NCBI RefSeq assembly: GCF_014648875.1
Contig: NZ_BMRY01000005.1
Span: 1 to 64,000 of the forward strand
Source of the DNA: Streptomyces parvus
GTDB lineage: Bacteria > Actinomycetota > Actinomycetes > Streptomycetales > Streptomycetaceae
Direction of reading: 5' to 3'
Length of the DNA: 64,000 nt
Shown here: positions 36,161 through 44,706 of the stretch, piece after piece
Layout of the letters: each line of letters begins with the position of its first letter
Position numbering within the stretch: position 1 is the first letter of the stretch
The notes under the pieces: generated by a model
Seen by the model: only the letters and a program-made list of their open reading frames with translations
What the model was told of the DNA's origin: nothing
The model's database searches: none
Position numbers and translations under genes: made by a program

Positions 36161-37486
36161 ATGAACGATTGGCCCGATCGACGGACCGGCGACCGCAGCG
36201 AACGCTACGGGCGGGGCAGCGCCAGCGCCCAGCCCGAGGGTGCGCGGGCGATGCCGCACATCCAGCGCCGCCCGTCCTCGCCGCAGCGGCCGCAGATGCC
36301 GCCCCAGCGGCCGCAGGTGCCGCCGCAGAGCCAGGGGTACGACGATCGCTACCAGGACGGCGGCTACGGCAACGGCCCCGAGCCCGGGTACGACAGCGGC
36401 TACAACACGGGCCAGGTCTACGGATCGGGCAGCGGCGGCTCCGACAGCCGGGGCGGCGGTGGCCGTCGCGGCGGCGGTGACGGAGGTTACGTCCAGGGCC
36501 GCCCGGCTCCGGACTGGGGCCGCCGGATCAAGCTCGGCGCGGTGACCCTGGTGGTCGTGGTGCTGGCGGTCTCGATCTCGACGTACTTCTGGGCCGACTC
36601 GAAGCTGAAGCGCGAGGTGGACCTCTCCAAGGTCATCGACCGGCCGGAGTCCGGCGACGGCACGAACTACCTGATCGTCGGGTCCGACAGCCGGGAAGGC
36701 ATGTCGGCCGAGGAGAAGAAGCGGCTGCGCACCGGTTCCGCCGAGGGCAAGCGCACCGACTCGATGATGATCCTGCACGACGGCTCCAACGGCCCGACGC
36801 TGATCTCGCTGCCGCGCGACTCCAACGTGGAGATCCCGTCCTTCAAGGGGTCCGAGTCCGGGAAGATGTTCCAGGGCACCGGCCGGCAGGTGAAGCTGAA
36901 CGCCGCCTACGCCGAGGACGGCCCCGAACTCCTGGTCCGTACGGTCGAGTTCAACACGGGCCTGCACATCGACCACTACGTCGAGATCGGCTTCGGCGGC
37001 TTCGCGAAGATCGTGGACGCGATCGGCGGGGTCGAGATGGACATCCCGAAGGCGTTCAAGGACAAGAAGTCCGGGGCGGACTTCCAGGCGGGCAAGCAGA
37101 CGCTGAACGGCGAGCAGTCCCTCGCCTTCGTCCGTACGCGGTACGCGTTCGCGGGCAGCGACCTTGACCGTACGAAGAACCAGCAGAAGTTCCTCGCGGC
37201 GCTGGCGAGCCAGACGGCGACCCCGTCCACGATCCTCAACCCGTTCAAGCTGTACCCGACGATGGGCGCGGGCCTGGACACGCTGATCGTGGACAAGGAC
37301 ATGTCGCTCTGGGCGCTGGGCAACATGTTCTTCGCGATGAAGGGCGTCACGGGTGGCGACGGTACGTCGATGAACATGCCGATCTCGGGCAGCGTCAACG
37401 GGAACCTGGTCTGGGACAAGGCGAAGGTGAAGCAGCTGGTGCAGCAGCTCAACAACGACGAGAAGGTCACGGTCAAGGGCAACTGA
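36161..37486 (+). CDS. LCP family phosphotransferase 5
   Basis: 441 aa from ATG 36161 (MNDWPDRRTGDRSERYGRG). Cytoplasmic part (1-120) rich in Gln/Pro (RPQMPPQRPQVPPQ) and Gly/Tyr, a membrane helix (KLGAVTLVVVVLAVSISTYF), then the LCP core: NYLIVGSDSREGM, RTDSMMILHDGSN, SLPRDSNVEIPSF, HIDHYVEIGFGGFAKIVDAI and EQSLAFVRTRYAFAGSDLDR. No LytR_C domain; it is the shortest of the five. Its sequence is more distant from copies 1-4 than those are from one another by eye. A TGTAAT (36125-36130) may be the -10 of its own promoter. Confidence 0.92.
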   Translation: MNDWPDRRTGDRSERYGRGSASAQPEGARAMPHIQRRPSSPQRPQMPPQRPQVPPQSQGYDDRYQDGGYGNGPEPGYDSGYNTGQVYGSGSGGSDSRGGGGRRGGGDGGYVQGRPAPDWGRRIKLGAVTLVVVVLAVSISTYFWADSKLKREVDLSKVIDRPESGDGTNYLIVGSDSREGMSAEEKKRLRTGSAEGKRTDSMMILHDGSNGPTLISLPRDSNVEIPSFKGSESGKMFQGTGRQVKLNAAYAEDGPELLVRTVEFNTGLHIDHYVEIGFGGFAKIVDAIGGVEMDIPKAFKDKKSGADFQAGKQTLNGEQSLAFVRTRYAFAGSDLDRTKNQQKFLAALASQTATPSTILNPFKLYPTMGAGLDTLIVDKDMSLWALGNMFFAMKGVTGGDGTSMNMPISGSVNGNLVWDKAKVKQLVQQLNNDEKVTVKGN

Positions 37487-37508
37487 GGCCGTACACCCAG
37501 CCGTTGGG

Positions 37509-37538
37509 GGGCGCCGGACGAATTGCAGCCCGGCGCCC
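37509..37538 (+). terminator. Terminator after LCP 5
   Basis: GGGCGCCGG (37509-37517) pairs with CCGGCGCCC (37530-37538), followed by TTTCGCTTT. It is one of the few hairpins here with a short T-rich trailer. Confidence 0.75.
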
Positions 37539-37594
37539 TTTCGCTTTCGCCGTCCGGGGACGCCCGCTACGTGCCGTAGGACGCCTTCGACGCG

Positions 37595-38641
37595 CTACGT
37601 GCCGTAGGTGATGTTCCCGTGCTCGTCCATGGGGGGATGCATCTGGGAGGGGCCGTACTCGTCGACGTCGGACGGGCGCGGCGTCTCCGGTCCGTCGGGC
37701 CCGATGCGCATCATGCGCTCGACCCGGACGACCTCGAACCGCTTTCCGCGCACGAAGAGTTCGTTGGGCCGGCGACGTGCCATGAACTTCTTCGCGGCCC
37801 GTTCGTTGACGGCCGCCTCCTTCTCGTCCACCTTCATCCACGCGGGCAGCTCCGGCATGTCCGGGAGGTCCGGCAGCTTGGGGAAGGGCCGGACGAGGTG
37901 GTCGACGAGGGCGCGCCGGGCGCCCTGCGGGGTGGAGTGCTGCGCGGTCACCATCGACCAGGACACCTCCTTGCGCTGCACCACCCGGAACGTCGTCGGG
38001 AGGAGCACGACGCCCGGGTGGGTGGTCACCGCCCGCCGGGAATCGGCCCGTACGTCAGCGGGGAAGCGGTCCGCGGTGTAGGCGAGTTGGAGCAGCTCGG
38101 CCCGGCCGATCCCCTCACTCAGCCCGACGGCGGCCGCGTGGTCGACCACGAAGCCCTTGGTGCGGCAGGGGTCGGGGGCGTCCAGGTCCCAGCCGTCGTC
38201 GTCCGGGTCGGTGGCCCGGGGCGGCTCCAGGCGGTCGTCGCCGATCCGGGCGAACTCGTCGGCGCGCACGACCCGGTAGCGCACACCGCACGCGGACACC
38301 TCGTCGACCTTCTCGGTCTCCAGCCTCGCCACGGCCGCCAGCAGCGACCGCCGTTCGGCCGGGTCGTCGGTTTCGTCCTTCGCCTTGAACCAGAGGTGCG
38401 AATTGAGCTCGTCCCGGACCATCTGCGGGAATCCGCTGTCCAGTTCACCCATCAGCCGCCAGCGGGGCCGGTCCCCGCGCCGCTGCTCGGCCAGCCCGAA
38501 CAGCGGCCCGCGGACGACGATGTTCGGATACCTGCGGGCCGAGGCGAACGCGTCCGCCTCGGTGACCTCGAAGACCGGGTCGTCGTGGTGGGTGACATTG
38601 ATCGTGAGATGGTCCGGCGACTTCCCCGGGTGATCGTCCAT
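37595..38641 (-). CDS. DUF5954 family protein
   Basis: 348 aa, soluble. I recognise the streptomycete DUF5954 pattern: VFEVTEADAFASARRYPNIV, RGPLFGLAEQ, WRLMGELDSGFPQMVRDELN, LWFKAKDETDD and, near the C-terminus, RRRPNELFVRGKRFEVVRVERMMRIGPDGPE. No catalytic motif or transmembrane segment is visible. These proteins are frequent in streptomycetes and of unknown function. Convergent with LCP 5. Confidence 0.75.
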   Translation of the reverse strand: MDDHPGKSPDHLTINVTHHDDPVFEVTEADAFASARRYPNIVVRGPLFGLAEQRRGDRPRWRLMGELDSGFPQMVRDELNSHLWFKAKDETDDPAERRSLLAAVARLETEKVDEVSACGVRYRVVRADEFARIGDDRLEPPRATDPDDDGWDLDAPDPCRTKGFVVDHAAAVGLSEGIGRAELLQLAYTADRFPADVRADSRRAVTTHPGVVLLPTTFRVVQRKEVSWSMVTAQHSTPQGARRALVDHLVRPFPKLPDLPDMPELPAWMKVDEKEAAVNERAAKKFMARRRPNELFVRGKRFEVVRVERMMRIGPDGPETPRPSDVDEYGPSQMHPPMDEHGNITYGT

Positions 38642-38718
38642 GTACTCAGTGTGCCGAAGGGGGGTGCCGGTGTCAGGATTTCCGGGGATCCCGGGCTACC
38701 GCCGCGAAGGCGGGTGGC

Positions 38719-38925
38719 TCAGCTGCCGGAGGCGTACGGGAGGAAGTCGGCCCAGGCGGCGGGGGTGAAGCCGAGCGGCGGTTGGGCGAGGTCCTTGGAG
38801 TCGCGGACGTGCACGGTGCTGCGAGCGGCGGCGACCTCGACGCATTCGGGGCCGTCGTTGCTGCTGTAGCTGCTCTTGAACCACTCCAGAGCGGAGGTGT
38901 CATCGCTCGGGGTCATGCGCGTCAT
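38719..38925 (-). CDS. DUF397 family small protein
   Basis: 68 aa. WFKSSYSSNDGPECVEVA ... VHVRDSKD ... FTPAAWADFL is the full DUF397 signature. Members are encoded directly after Scr1-type XRE regulators in streptomycetes, many copies per genome, and are thought to act as their partner or antagonist. The start overlaps the stop of the regulator gene by 4 bp, so the two are translationally coupled. The first Met may be residue 4 (MTPSDD) instead. Confidence 0.92.
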   Translation of the reverse strand: MTRMTPSDDTSALEWFKSSYSSNDGPECVEVAAARSTVHVRDSKDLAQPPLGFTPAAWADFLPYASGS

Positions 38926-39785
38926 GTCTCTCCCAGCACTTTCTCGATGAAGGCCGTCGATTCCCGTGGAGTGAGTCCTTGGGCGCGGACGAGACCGAGC
39001 CGTTGCTCCAGGATCCGGATCTCCTTGGGGTCGAACGTCAGGCGGTTGAACAACTGCCCTTCCCAGTGTCCCACCGCAGTCCCGTCCTTGAACTTGAGGA
39101 GCTGGAGCTGGCCTCCCATGCCCGCGTGGTCCTCGCGGTCGGTCGGCATCACCTGGATCTCGACATTCCGTAACTGCCCCATCTCCAGCAGGTGTTCGAG
39201 CTGACGCCGCAGGACGGCACGGCCACCGAGGGGCCGCCGGATCGTCACCTCCTCCTGGACGAAGGTGAGCATGGTCAGGGGCTTCCGCTGGAAAATCTGC
39301 TGACGTGCCATGCGCGCGGCGACGTACCGTTCGATCTCGTCGGCACCGAAGGCCGGCCGCCGCATCTCGTAGAGCGCACGGGCGTATTCGGCGGTCTGGA
39401 GCAGCCCGTGGACGTTGTGATTTCCGTACGCGCCGAGCTCGACCGCTTCCCGCTCCAGCTTGGCGAGGTCCTTCACCTTCTTCGGGTACCGGGCCTCCGC
39501 AACGTCCTGCTTCATCGCGGAGATCTTGCCGCCCGCCCCGACGGCCACGTCCGTCGCGTCCAGGAACTCCGGTTTGGGGATGCGCCGTCCGCCCTCGACC
39601 TTGTAGACGAGATCCTCGCCGTACCCGATCATCGAGCCCAGTTCGGCGGCGCGCAGCCCGGCGGCCTCCCGCCAGAGTCTGATCTGCCGCCCCACGGCGG
39701 CCATCACCGCGCTGGAGTCGTCGGCCGGATCGATGTCGAGGTCGAGATCGGGCTCGGGCTCGGGTACGCCTTCGTCAGCAGCCAT
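38922..39785 (-). CDS. XRE-type regulator with DUF5753 (Scr1 family)
   Basis: 287 aa. An acidic N-terminus (1-25), then a helix-turn-helix (about 30-85: VGRQIRLWREAAGLRAAELGSMIGYGEDLVYKVEGGRRIP), then the DUF5753 domain (about 110-280) with NVHGLLQTAEYARALYE, FVQEEVTIRRPLGGRAVLRRQ and LGLVRAQGLTPRESTAFIEK. These regulators pair with DUF397 proteins; several influence development and antibiotic production, and they have been compared to toxin-antitoxin systems. Divergent from the wHTH/zinc-ribbon gene at 40178. Confidence 0.92.
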   Translation of the reverse strand: MAADEGVPEPEPDLDLDIDPADDSSAVMAAVGRQIRLWREAAGLRAAELGSMIGYGEDLVYKVEGGRRIPKPEFLDATDVAVGAGGKISAMKQDVAEARYPKKVKDLAKLEREAVELGAYGNHNVHGLLQTAEYARALYEMRRPAFGADEIERYVAARMARQQIFQRKPLTMLTFVQEEVTIRRPLGGRAVLRRQLEHLLEMGQLRNVEIQVMPTDREDHAGMGGQLQLLKFKDGTAVGHWEGQLFNRLTFDPKEIRILEQRLGLVRAQGLTPRESTAFIEKVLGET

Positions 39786-40177
39786 GGTGGGCAGCGTAAG
39801 GACGGCGGGGCGGGCCGAGGGGCGAATCCCCGTAGATCCACCCGAATTCGCTGCTCACACCGGGTCGTGGCTCCCCACGACCCGGTATCGGCCCACCGGA
39901 TCGTGGCCGACCGCGACGCGGTGGGGCACGACATCAACTACTTAAAGAACCAAGAGAAATAACCCAACCCCACCCCACCTGATCCCGGCCGTCACCTGCG
40001 GAAGGGCTCGTCACTCGCGCGGGTGAGGTTTGCCGACTGAGCTGGATTTCGGACCGGTTGGCAGGCATATGCTCGCGCTGATCGACCTTCGATCCACCTC
40101 CAGACATCGAACAGCCCCCGGCCGGGACGGCAATCCCGAACCGAGGGCCTAACCAACAAGGAAGACACCACTTCCCG
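39786..40177. other. Divergent intergenic region, XRE / wHTH protein
   Basis: 392 bp between two divergent regulators, locally less GC-rich (39940-39975, with a run of ACTTAAAGAACCAAGAGAAA). It probably contains both promoters and autoregulatory sites. A GC hairpin, CCCCGGCCGGG (40115-40125), lies 50 bp before the start at 40178. No gene is supported. Confidence 0.5.
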
Positions 40178-41254
40178 ATGGATACCCAGCACGATAACGC
40201 CCTGGCCCCTGCCCTGGCCGCAATTCCCGGGCCCGTCCCGCCCTCCGGCGTCATTCACGTCGTGATCCCGCACACGAGCCGGTTCACCGTCGTCGGCAAC
40301 CACCTCGCCCAGCACGCCGAGCTGTCCCTCGTCGCGATCGGGGTCGGCGTCCACATCCAGTCGCTGCCCGCCGGAACGGAAGTCGGCATCAAGACGCTCA
40401 CTGCCCGCTTCCCCGAGGGCGAGGTGAAGATCGCCTGCGCCCTGCGTGAGCTGGAGGCCCACGGCTATCTGCGCCGGACCCGCGTCAGGCTGACGAGGGG
40501 CCGGGTGGCCACCCGCACGGTGTTCTGCAACCAGCCGGGGGCGGTGCTGCGGGGTGGGGTGGTGCCCGTGGTGGGCCCTGCGGTGCGCAGCGCTGCGCCC
40601 GCGCCCACCTTCGTGCGGGAACACATCCACCACGTACCGGAGCCGGAGCCCACCGGCGTACCGGAGCCCCGCCCCATGGCGGAGACCACCTCGGTACCGG
40701 ATCCCATGCCCGTGCCGGAGCCCATGCCCGTACTGGAGCCCATGCCCGTGCGGGAGCCCATCCCTGTCCCGAAGCCCGTCCCCGTACCGGAAGCACCGCA
40801 CGCCCCGGTCCGCTTACCGTCGCGGACCGCGCCCACCCAGCCGCGTCGGCCGCTCCCCCGCCCCCAGGCGCTCACCCCGGAGCTGCGGCAGGCCGCCTCC
40901 GCGCTCCTCGCCGATCTGCGGCGGCACGCGGAGGAACTGGTGCTCTCGGAGGAGGCCGTCGAGGAGCTGGTGCCCGGGGTGGCCGCCTGGCTCGAACGGG
41001 ACGCGACCACCGACGCGATCCGGCGCGCCCTGACCGCCGACCTCCCGCAGCCGCTGAGGCACCCGGCGAGGCTTCTCAGGCACCGCCTGACGGCCCTCCT
41101 GCCGCCCCCGCTCCCCGGCGTCCACGACCTCGCGGCACCGCGCCGTGCGCCGGTCACCCCGTTCCAGACCTGCGACGGCTGCGAACGGGCCTTCCGCTCC
41201 CACGACCCGGGCCACTGCCGCGACTGCCGGGCCCAGTACTGGGAGGCGGCCTAG
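40178..41254 (+). CDS. Winged-helix protein with C-terminal zinc ribbon
   Basis: 358 aa. The N-terminal 110 residues form the winged-helix module common in streptomycetes: SRFTVVGNHLAQHAELSLVA, HIQSLPAGTEVGIKTLTARF and KIACALRELEAHGYLRRTRV. A low-complexity region (about 160-210) repeats PMPVPEP-like septapeptides. A helical region (about 230-300) follows, and the protein ends with a four-cysteine finger, CDGCERAF ... HCRDC. It probably binds DNA; the repeats look like a flexible linker between DNA-binding and partner-binding parts. AAGGAA lies 16 nt before the ATG, rather far. Target unknown. Confidence 0.75.
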   Translation: MDTQHDNALAPALAAIPGPVPPSGVIHVVIPHTSRFTVVGNHLAQHAELSLVAIGVGVHIQSLPAGTEVGIKTLTARFPEGEVKIACALRELEAHGYLRRTRVRLTRGRVATRTVFCNQPGAVLRGGVVPVVGPAVRSAAPAPTFVREHIHHVPEPEPTGVPEPRPMAETTSVPDPMPVPEPMPVLEPMPVREPIPVPKPVPVPEAPHAPVRLPSRTAPTQPRRPLPRPQALTPELRQAASALLADLRRHAEELVLSEEAVEELVPGVAAWLERDATTDAIRRALTADLPQPLRHPARLLRHRLTALLPPPLPGVHDLAAPRRAPVTPFQTCDGCERAFRSHDPGHCRDCRAQYWEAA

Positions 41255-41306
41255 CATGAAAGGAACGATCCTGGCCCCCGGGAACCGACGACGAGGAGTG
41301 GGCACG

Positions 41307-41894
41307 ATGACCATCGCCCCGGACGACGTACAGCGGGACACAGCCCGCTTTCGGGCCATGCGGGACATCGTGGGGCAGATGCGGGAGCGCATTCCGGGCA
41401 AGTTCGAGATCACCAAAGAAGGGATCGTGCACGACATGATGGCCCCGGGACGCCCCCACGAACTCACCGCGGCCCAGGTGAGCCGGCGCCTGGAGAAAGC
41501 GATGCCGGACGACGTCCTCGCGCATACGGGGACCCCGGATGTCGAGGTCGAAGCCGAGGGGATCATGCGCCACCCCGACGTCATGATCATCGCGGTGGCG
41601 GACATGGAGGGCGAGGGATCCTTCGACCCCCGCACCCTCATCGCGGTGATCGAGGTCGTATCCCGCTCCAACCCGGACAACGACTGGGTGAGCAAGGTAC
41701 GCGACTACCCGCTTCTGGGCATTCCCGTCTACGCGATCTTCGACCCGCGCACCGGCTCCGGGGCCGTTCTGTCCGACATCCACAGGACGCCGGAGGGGCC
41801 GCGTTACGCGACCCGTAAGGACTTCCAGTACGGCGAGGACGTCACGATCGCCGAGTGGACGATCTCGACCGACGGTCTGCCGCGGTACGCCTGA
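41307..41894 (+). CDS. Uma2 family (PD-(D/E)XK-like) protein
   Basis: 195 aa from ATG 41307 (MTIAPDDVQRDTAR), supported by AGGAG 8 nt upstream; an ATG at 41256 gives a longer but worse-supported product. Uma2/DUF820 fold: HDMMAPGRPHELTAAQVSRRL, VEAEGIMRHPDVMIIA (acidic motif R.PDV), TLIAVIEVVSRSN (the ExV motif) and KVRDYPLLGIPVYAIFDPR. These form the restriction-endonuclease-like active site. Streptomycetes carry many copies, and biological targets are unknown. It follows the wHTH gene by 52 bp on the same strand. Confidence 0.88.
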   Translation: MTIAPDDVQRDTARFRAMRDIVGQMRERIPGKFEITKEGIVHDMMAPGRPHELTAAQVSRRLEKAMPDDVLAHTGTPDVEVEAEGIMRHPDVMIIAVADMEGEGSFDPRTLIAVIEVVSRSNPDNDWVSKVRDYPLLGIPVYAIFDPRTGSGAVLSDIHRTPEGPRYATRKDFQYGEDVTIAEWTISTDGLPRYA

Positions 41895-41897
41895 CCG

Positions 41898-42503
41898 TCA
41901 GCCGGTGTCGGCGCAGTCGTACCGCTCGGCAAGCCTGGTGGCCACTTCCCGCATCACGGTCGCGTTGTTGCGCGTCGCCGTGTCCGGGGCGACGGGCGGC
42001 TTCTCTCCCCGCCTGTACAGGCGTTCCTCGTCCTGCGAGGGCACTTCGAGCGACGCCGTGACGCGCGGGGCGGCCGAGCCCATGCGGGCGGCGCAGCCGG
42101 CGGGCAGGGTGACCTCTGCCCGGTCGGGGAGCGCCCAGCCGGTGAACCCGGACCCGAGAGGGACGGAGTCCTCCTTCGTCCCGGGGGTGCTCCGCGTTTC
42201 CTCGACGACCAGCTTGTAGAGGCCGCGCCGCTCGGCACCGTCCTGGCCGGCGCGCAGCACGTGGCACTCCCTGAGCACCGCGGAGTCGGTGGTGCCGCCC
42301 TTGCTCTCCCACGCGCCCGCGCTGACCTCACCGCCGCCCTGGCCGTCGTCTATCAGCTCCGCCGTCGCCCGGCTGAGCGCACCGTGACACAGGCTCTGCG
42401 GCAGCGGCGGCTTCTCCACGTCGTCCGGCCAGAAGCTCGCCGCCACCACCGCCACCCCGGCGACGCCAAGCGTGATGGTCAGCGGCAGCCACTTCTTGTC
42501 CAT
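41898..42503 (-). CDS. Membrane-anchored hypothetical protein
   Basis: 201 aa. A single N-terminal membrane segment (WLPLTITLGVAGVAVVAASF, 5-24) places the rest outside the membrane. The mature part has a CHGALSRATAELIDDG motif and cysteines at roughly 40, 79, 137 and 197 that could form disulphides. I do not recognise the family beyond many similar single-pass streptomycete proteins. Convergent with Uma2 (3 bp apart). Confidence 0.65.
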   Translation of the reverse strand: MDKKWLPLTITLGVAGVAVVAASFWPDDVEKPPLPQSLCHGALSRATAELIDDGQGGGEVSAGAWESKGGTTDSAVLRECHVLRAGQDGAERRGLYKLVVEETRSTPGTKEDSVPLGSGFTGWALPDRAEVTLPAGCAARMGSAAPRVTASLEVPSQDEERLYRRGEKPPVAPDTATRNNATVMREVATRLAERYDCADTG

Positions 42504-42583
42504 CGGTCACTGTCCCCGCTCACTTGGTCGCCGCCGTAGGGCAGCCGGACGATACTTCACCAGGAGATCCGGCCTCCTGGGCC

Positions 42584-43477
42584 CTACACAGTCCCCGCCG
42601 CCAGCAGCGCAACGTGCGGCAGCACCAACAGGCCTTCCCGCGTGCGGAATTCGGTGCACAGGTCGTCGTACGCGCGCCGCGCCGCCGCCATCCCCTCCGC
42701 GCCGCCGCTATTGAGGACCTGCCCGATCGCGCCGATCCCCCGCTCGGCCCCCGCCCACCAGGTGTCCGGGTCGCAGCGGTGCTCCCAGGCCGTCTCGGAG
42801 CACTCCGCGCCGAGGAGCCCGGCCGTGTCGAGCAGGGCCGCGAGCCCTTCGGGCGTACGGGGGAAGTCGTCCTGCGGCGCGAGCGCGGGGAGCCAGGTGG
42901 GGCGGGTCAGGCCGGCGGCCTGGGCGGCCCGGCCGATCAGGCTCTGGCCGGGGGCTCCGGGCGACCGCCAGATGGTGACCGCGACCCGGCCGCCGGGGCG
43001 GGTGATGCGGTGGAGTTCGGCCAGGGCGGCGCGGGGGCGGCCCACGTGGTTGAGCACGAAGTTGCCGACTGCGGCGTCGAACGTGGCGTCCGGGTAAGGC
43101 AGTTCGGGGAGTCGGGCGATGTGCGGGGTGACGCCCGGTACGGCTCGGCGGGTCGCGGCCGCCATGCCGGGGTCGGTGTCGGCCGCGTACACGGACGCTC
43201 CGCGCACGACGGCCGCCGCGGTCACGGTTCCGGTGCCGCAGCCCACATCGAGGACGCGGGTTCCGGGCCCCACCTCGGCAGCGTCGAGGAGGGCCGGAAC
43301 GAGGTGGGCGCAGAGGCGGGCGTAGGTGTCGGCGTACGGCTCGGCCTTGCCGGACCAGATGCGGCGCTCGGCGTGGTCGAAGGAAGTGATCGCGGGGGCG
43401 GTCGCTTCGGCCGCCTCAGTGGCCTCGGTGGGCTCGGTGGGCTCGGTGGGCTCGGTGGCCGCGGTGGCCTCCGTCAT
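42584..43477 (-). CDS. Class I SAM-dependent methyltransferase
   Basis: 297 aa from ATG 43477. After a Thr/Glu/Pro repeat tail (residues 5-27, TEPTEP units), the Rossmann core follows: TRVLDVGCGTGTVTAAAVVRG (motif I), VYAADTDPGMAA (the acidic residue binding SAM ribose), ATFDAAVGNFVLNHVGRP and RPGGRVAVTIW. It resembles ubiquinone/menaquinone-type small-molecule methyltransferases; the substrate is unknown. The start overlaps the stop of the upstream gene (43474-43953) by 4 bp, so both are co-translated. Confidence 0.85.
   Translation of the reverse strand: MTEATAATEPTEPTEPTEATEAAEATAPAITSFDHAERRIWSGKAEPYADTYARLCAHLVPALLDAAEVGPGTRVLDVGCGTGTVTAAAVVRGASVYAADTDPGMAAATRRAVPGVTPHIARLPELPYPDATFDAAVGNFVLNHVGRPRAALAELHRITRPGGRVAVTIWRSPGAPGQSLIGRAAQAAGLTRPTWLPALAPQDDFPRTPEGLAALLDTAGLLGAECSETAWEHRCDPDTWWAGAERGIGAIGQVLNSGGAEGMAAARRAYDDLCTEFRTREGLLVLPHVALLAAGTV
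43423..43460 (-). repeat. 9-bp tandem repeat in the methyltransferase gene
   Basis: CTCGGTGGG recurs four times in tandem on the plus strand, encoding the TEP units near the methyltransferase N-terminus on the minus strand. A multiple of 3, so length changes keep the frame. Confidence 0.8.
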
Positions 43478-43953
43478 GGTGCGGTCCCCCTCGGTTCGAG
43501 TTCGGCGAAGTCCTCGTGGAGGGCGTCGAGATGGCGGCCGGTCGGTGCGCCCGCCGCGTTCAGCTCCGCCAGCCGCCAGCCGGGCAGTTGCGCCTCGACC
43601 TCGGCGGGGAGCGAGCCGTCCGCCGGGTCCGCCAGGGCGTACAGCACCCCGAACGCGGTCTCCCTGGCAACCTCGCGGGCCAGCGCGCCGAGGTCCTCGG
43701 GGGTGAGGCCGGCCGCGAGGGCGCGGTCGACGGCGTCGGCCGCCGCCCCGTCCGTGCGGTAGGCGGCCACCCACTGCGGGGCGGCCGTGCCCCAGGCGTC
43801 GACGTCCTGCCACACCGTCCGCAGAAGGCGGTAGCGGGCGAGCTGCGGCAGCCCCTCCTCGGCCTCGGACTCCGCCCAGTCCCGGGCGTCGGCGTCGGCT
43901 CCCAGGGCGCTGAAGAGGGCGGTCAGCCTGTCGAGTTCGGTCGCTTCGGTCAT
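43474..43953 (-). CDS. Hypothetical protein, coupled to methyltransferase
   Basis: 159 aa, acidic and probably all-helical (LTALFSALGADADARDWAES; GALAREVARETAFGVLYALA), no signal peptide or catalytic motif. I do not recognise a family. The 4-bp overlap with the methyltransferase start suggests a joint function, perhaps as a partner. The ATG at 43953 is the natural start (MTEATELDRL). Confidence 0.6.
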   Translation of the reverse strand: MTEATELDRLTALFSALGADADARDWAESEAEEGLPQLARYRLLRTVWQDVDAWGTAAPQWVAAYRTDGAAADAVDRALAAGLTPEDLGALAREVARETAFGVLYALADPADGSLPAEVEAQLPGWRLAELNAAGAPTGRHLDALHEDFAELEPRGTAP

Positions 43954-44111
43954 GGGGAGGGAGGCTACCGGCCATGGCCGGGAATCTGTCCGGCGGTTCG
44001 AAGGCGTGGGACCGATGAGTTTCCGCCTGGCACGCGGTCAGTACATCCGTAAGAGTGAGAAGCGACGCCGGGCGCCGGACGGGGCCCACCACCACACACC
44101 CAGGAGACCTG

Positions 44112-44684
44112 ATGCGCACCCTGATCAGCACCGCCTTCGTTTCGCTCGACGGTGTCATGGAGGCCCCCGGCGGCGAGCCCGGCTACCGGAACTCGGGGTG
44201 GACGTTCAAGGACATCGAGTTCCTGCCGGAGGCGTACGAGCTCAAGGCCCGGGAGCAGGACGAGGCCGCGGCCCTGATGATGGGCCGGGCCAGCTACGAG
44301 GCGTTCAGCCCGGTGTGGCCGGGCATGGAGGAGTTCACCGGGTACAAGGCGATGCCGAAGTACGTCGTCTCCACCAAGCTCACCGACGGCGACCTGGTGT
44401 CCGACTGGGGCGAGACCACCATCCTGCGGTCGCTCGACGAGGTCGCCGCACTGAAGGAGACCGAGGGCGGCCCGATCATCGTCCACGGCAGCACCGAGCT
44501 GAACCGGAACCTCGCGGACGCCGACCTGATCGACCGGTACCACCTGCTGGTCTTCCCGGTCCTGCTCGGCGCGGGCAAGCGCCTGTTCAGCACGACGGAC
44601 AAGGACCAGCAGAAGCTGAAGCTCGTCGAGCATGAGGCGTACGCGAACGGCATCCAGAAGAACGTCTTCGAGGTCGTCCGCTGA
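44112..44684 (+). CDS. Dihydrofolate reductase family (RibD C-terminal) protein
   Basis: 190 aa from ATG 44112 with AGGAG 5 nt upstream. The RibD_C/DHFR-like fold is visible: RTLISTAFVSLDGVMEAPGG at the N-terminus, ALMMGRASYEAF, KYVVSTKLTDGDL, GPIIVHGSTELNRNLAD (NADPH-binding strand) and HLLVFPVLLGAGKRLF. Such stand-alone proteins are pyridine-nucleotide-dependent reductases of unknown substrate rather than true folate or riboflavin enzymes. Confidence 0.88.
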   Translation: MRTLISTAFVSLDGVMEAPGGEPGYRNSGWTFKDIEFLPEAYELKAREQDEAAALMMGRASYEAFSPVWPGMEEFTGYKAMPKYVVSTKLTDGDLVSDWGETTILRSLDEVAALKETEGGPIIVHGSTELNRNLADADLIDRYHLLVFPVLLGAGKRLFSTTDKDQQKLKLVEHEAYANGIQKNVFEVVR

Positions 44685-44706
44685 CCCGTCGGGCCGGGAC
44701 GGGCCG

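Noticed and set aside
38719..39785. Classical toxin-antitoxin module
   Set aside because: The XRE-DUF397 pair resembles one in layout, but no toxin fold is visible in the 68-aa partner, so I call it a regulator pair.
43423..43460. Short tandem repeat as a possible CRISPR or VNTR locus outside a gene
   Set aside because: It is in frame within the methyltransferase gene and units are only 9 bp without spacers.
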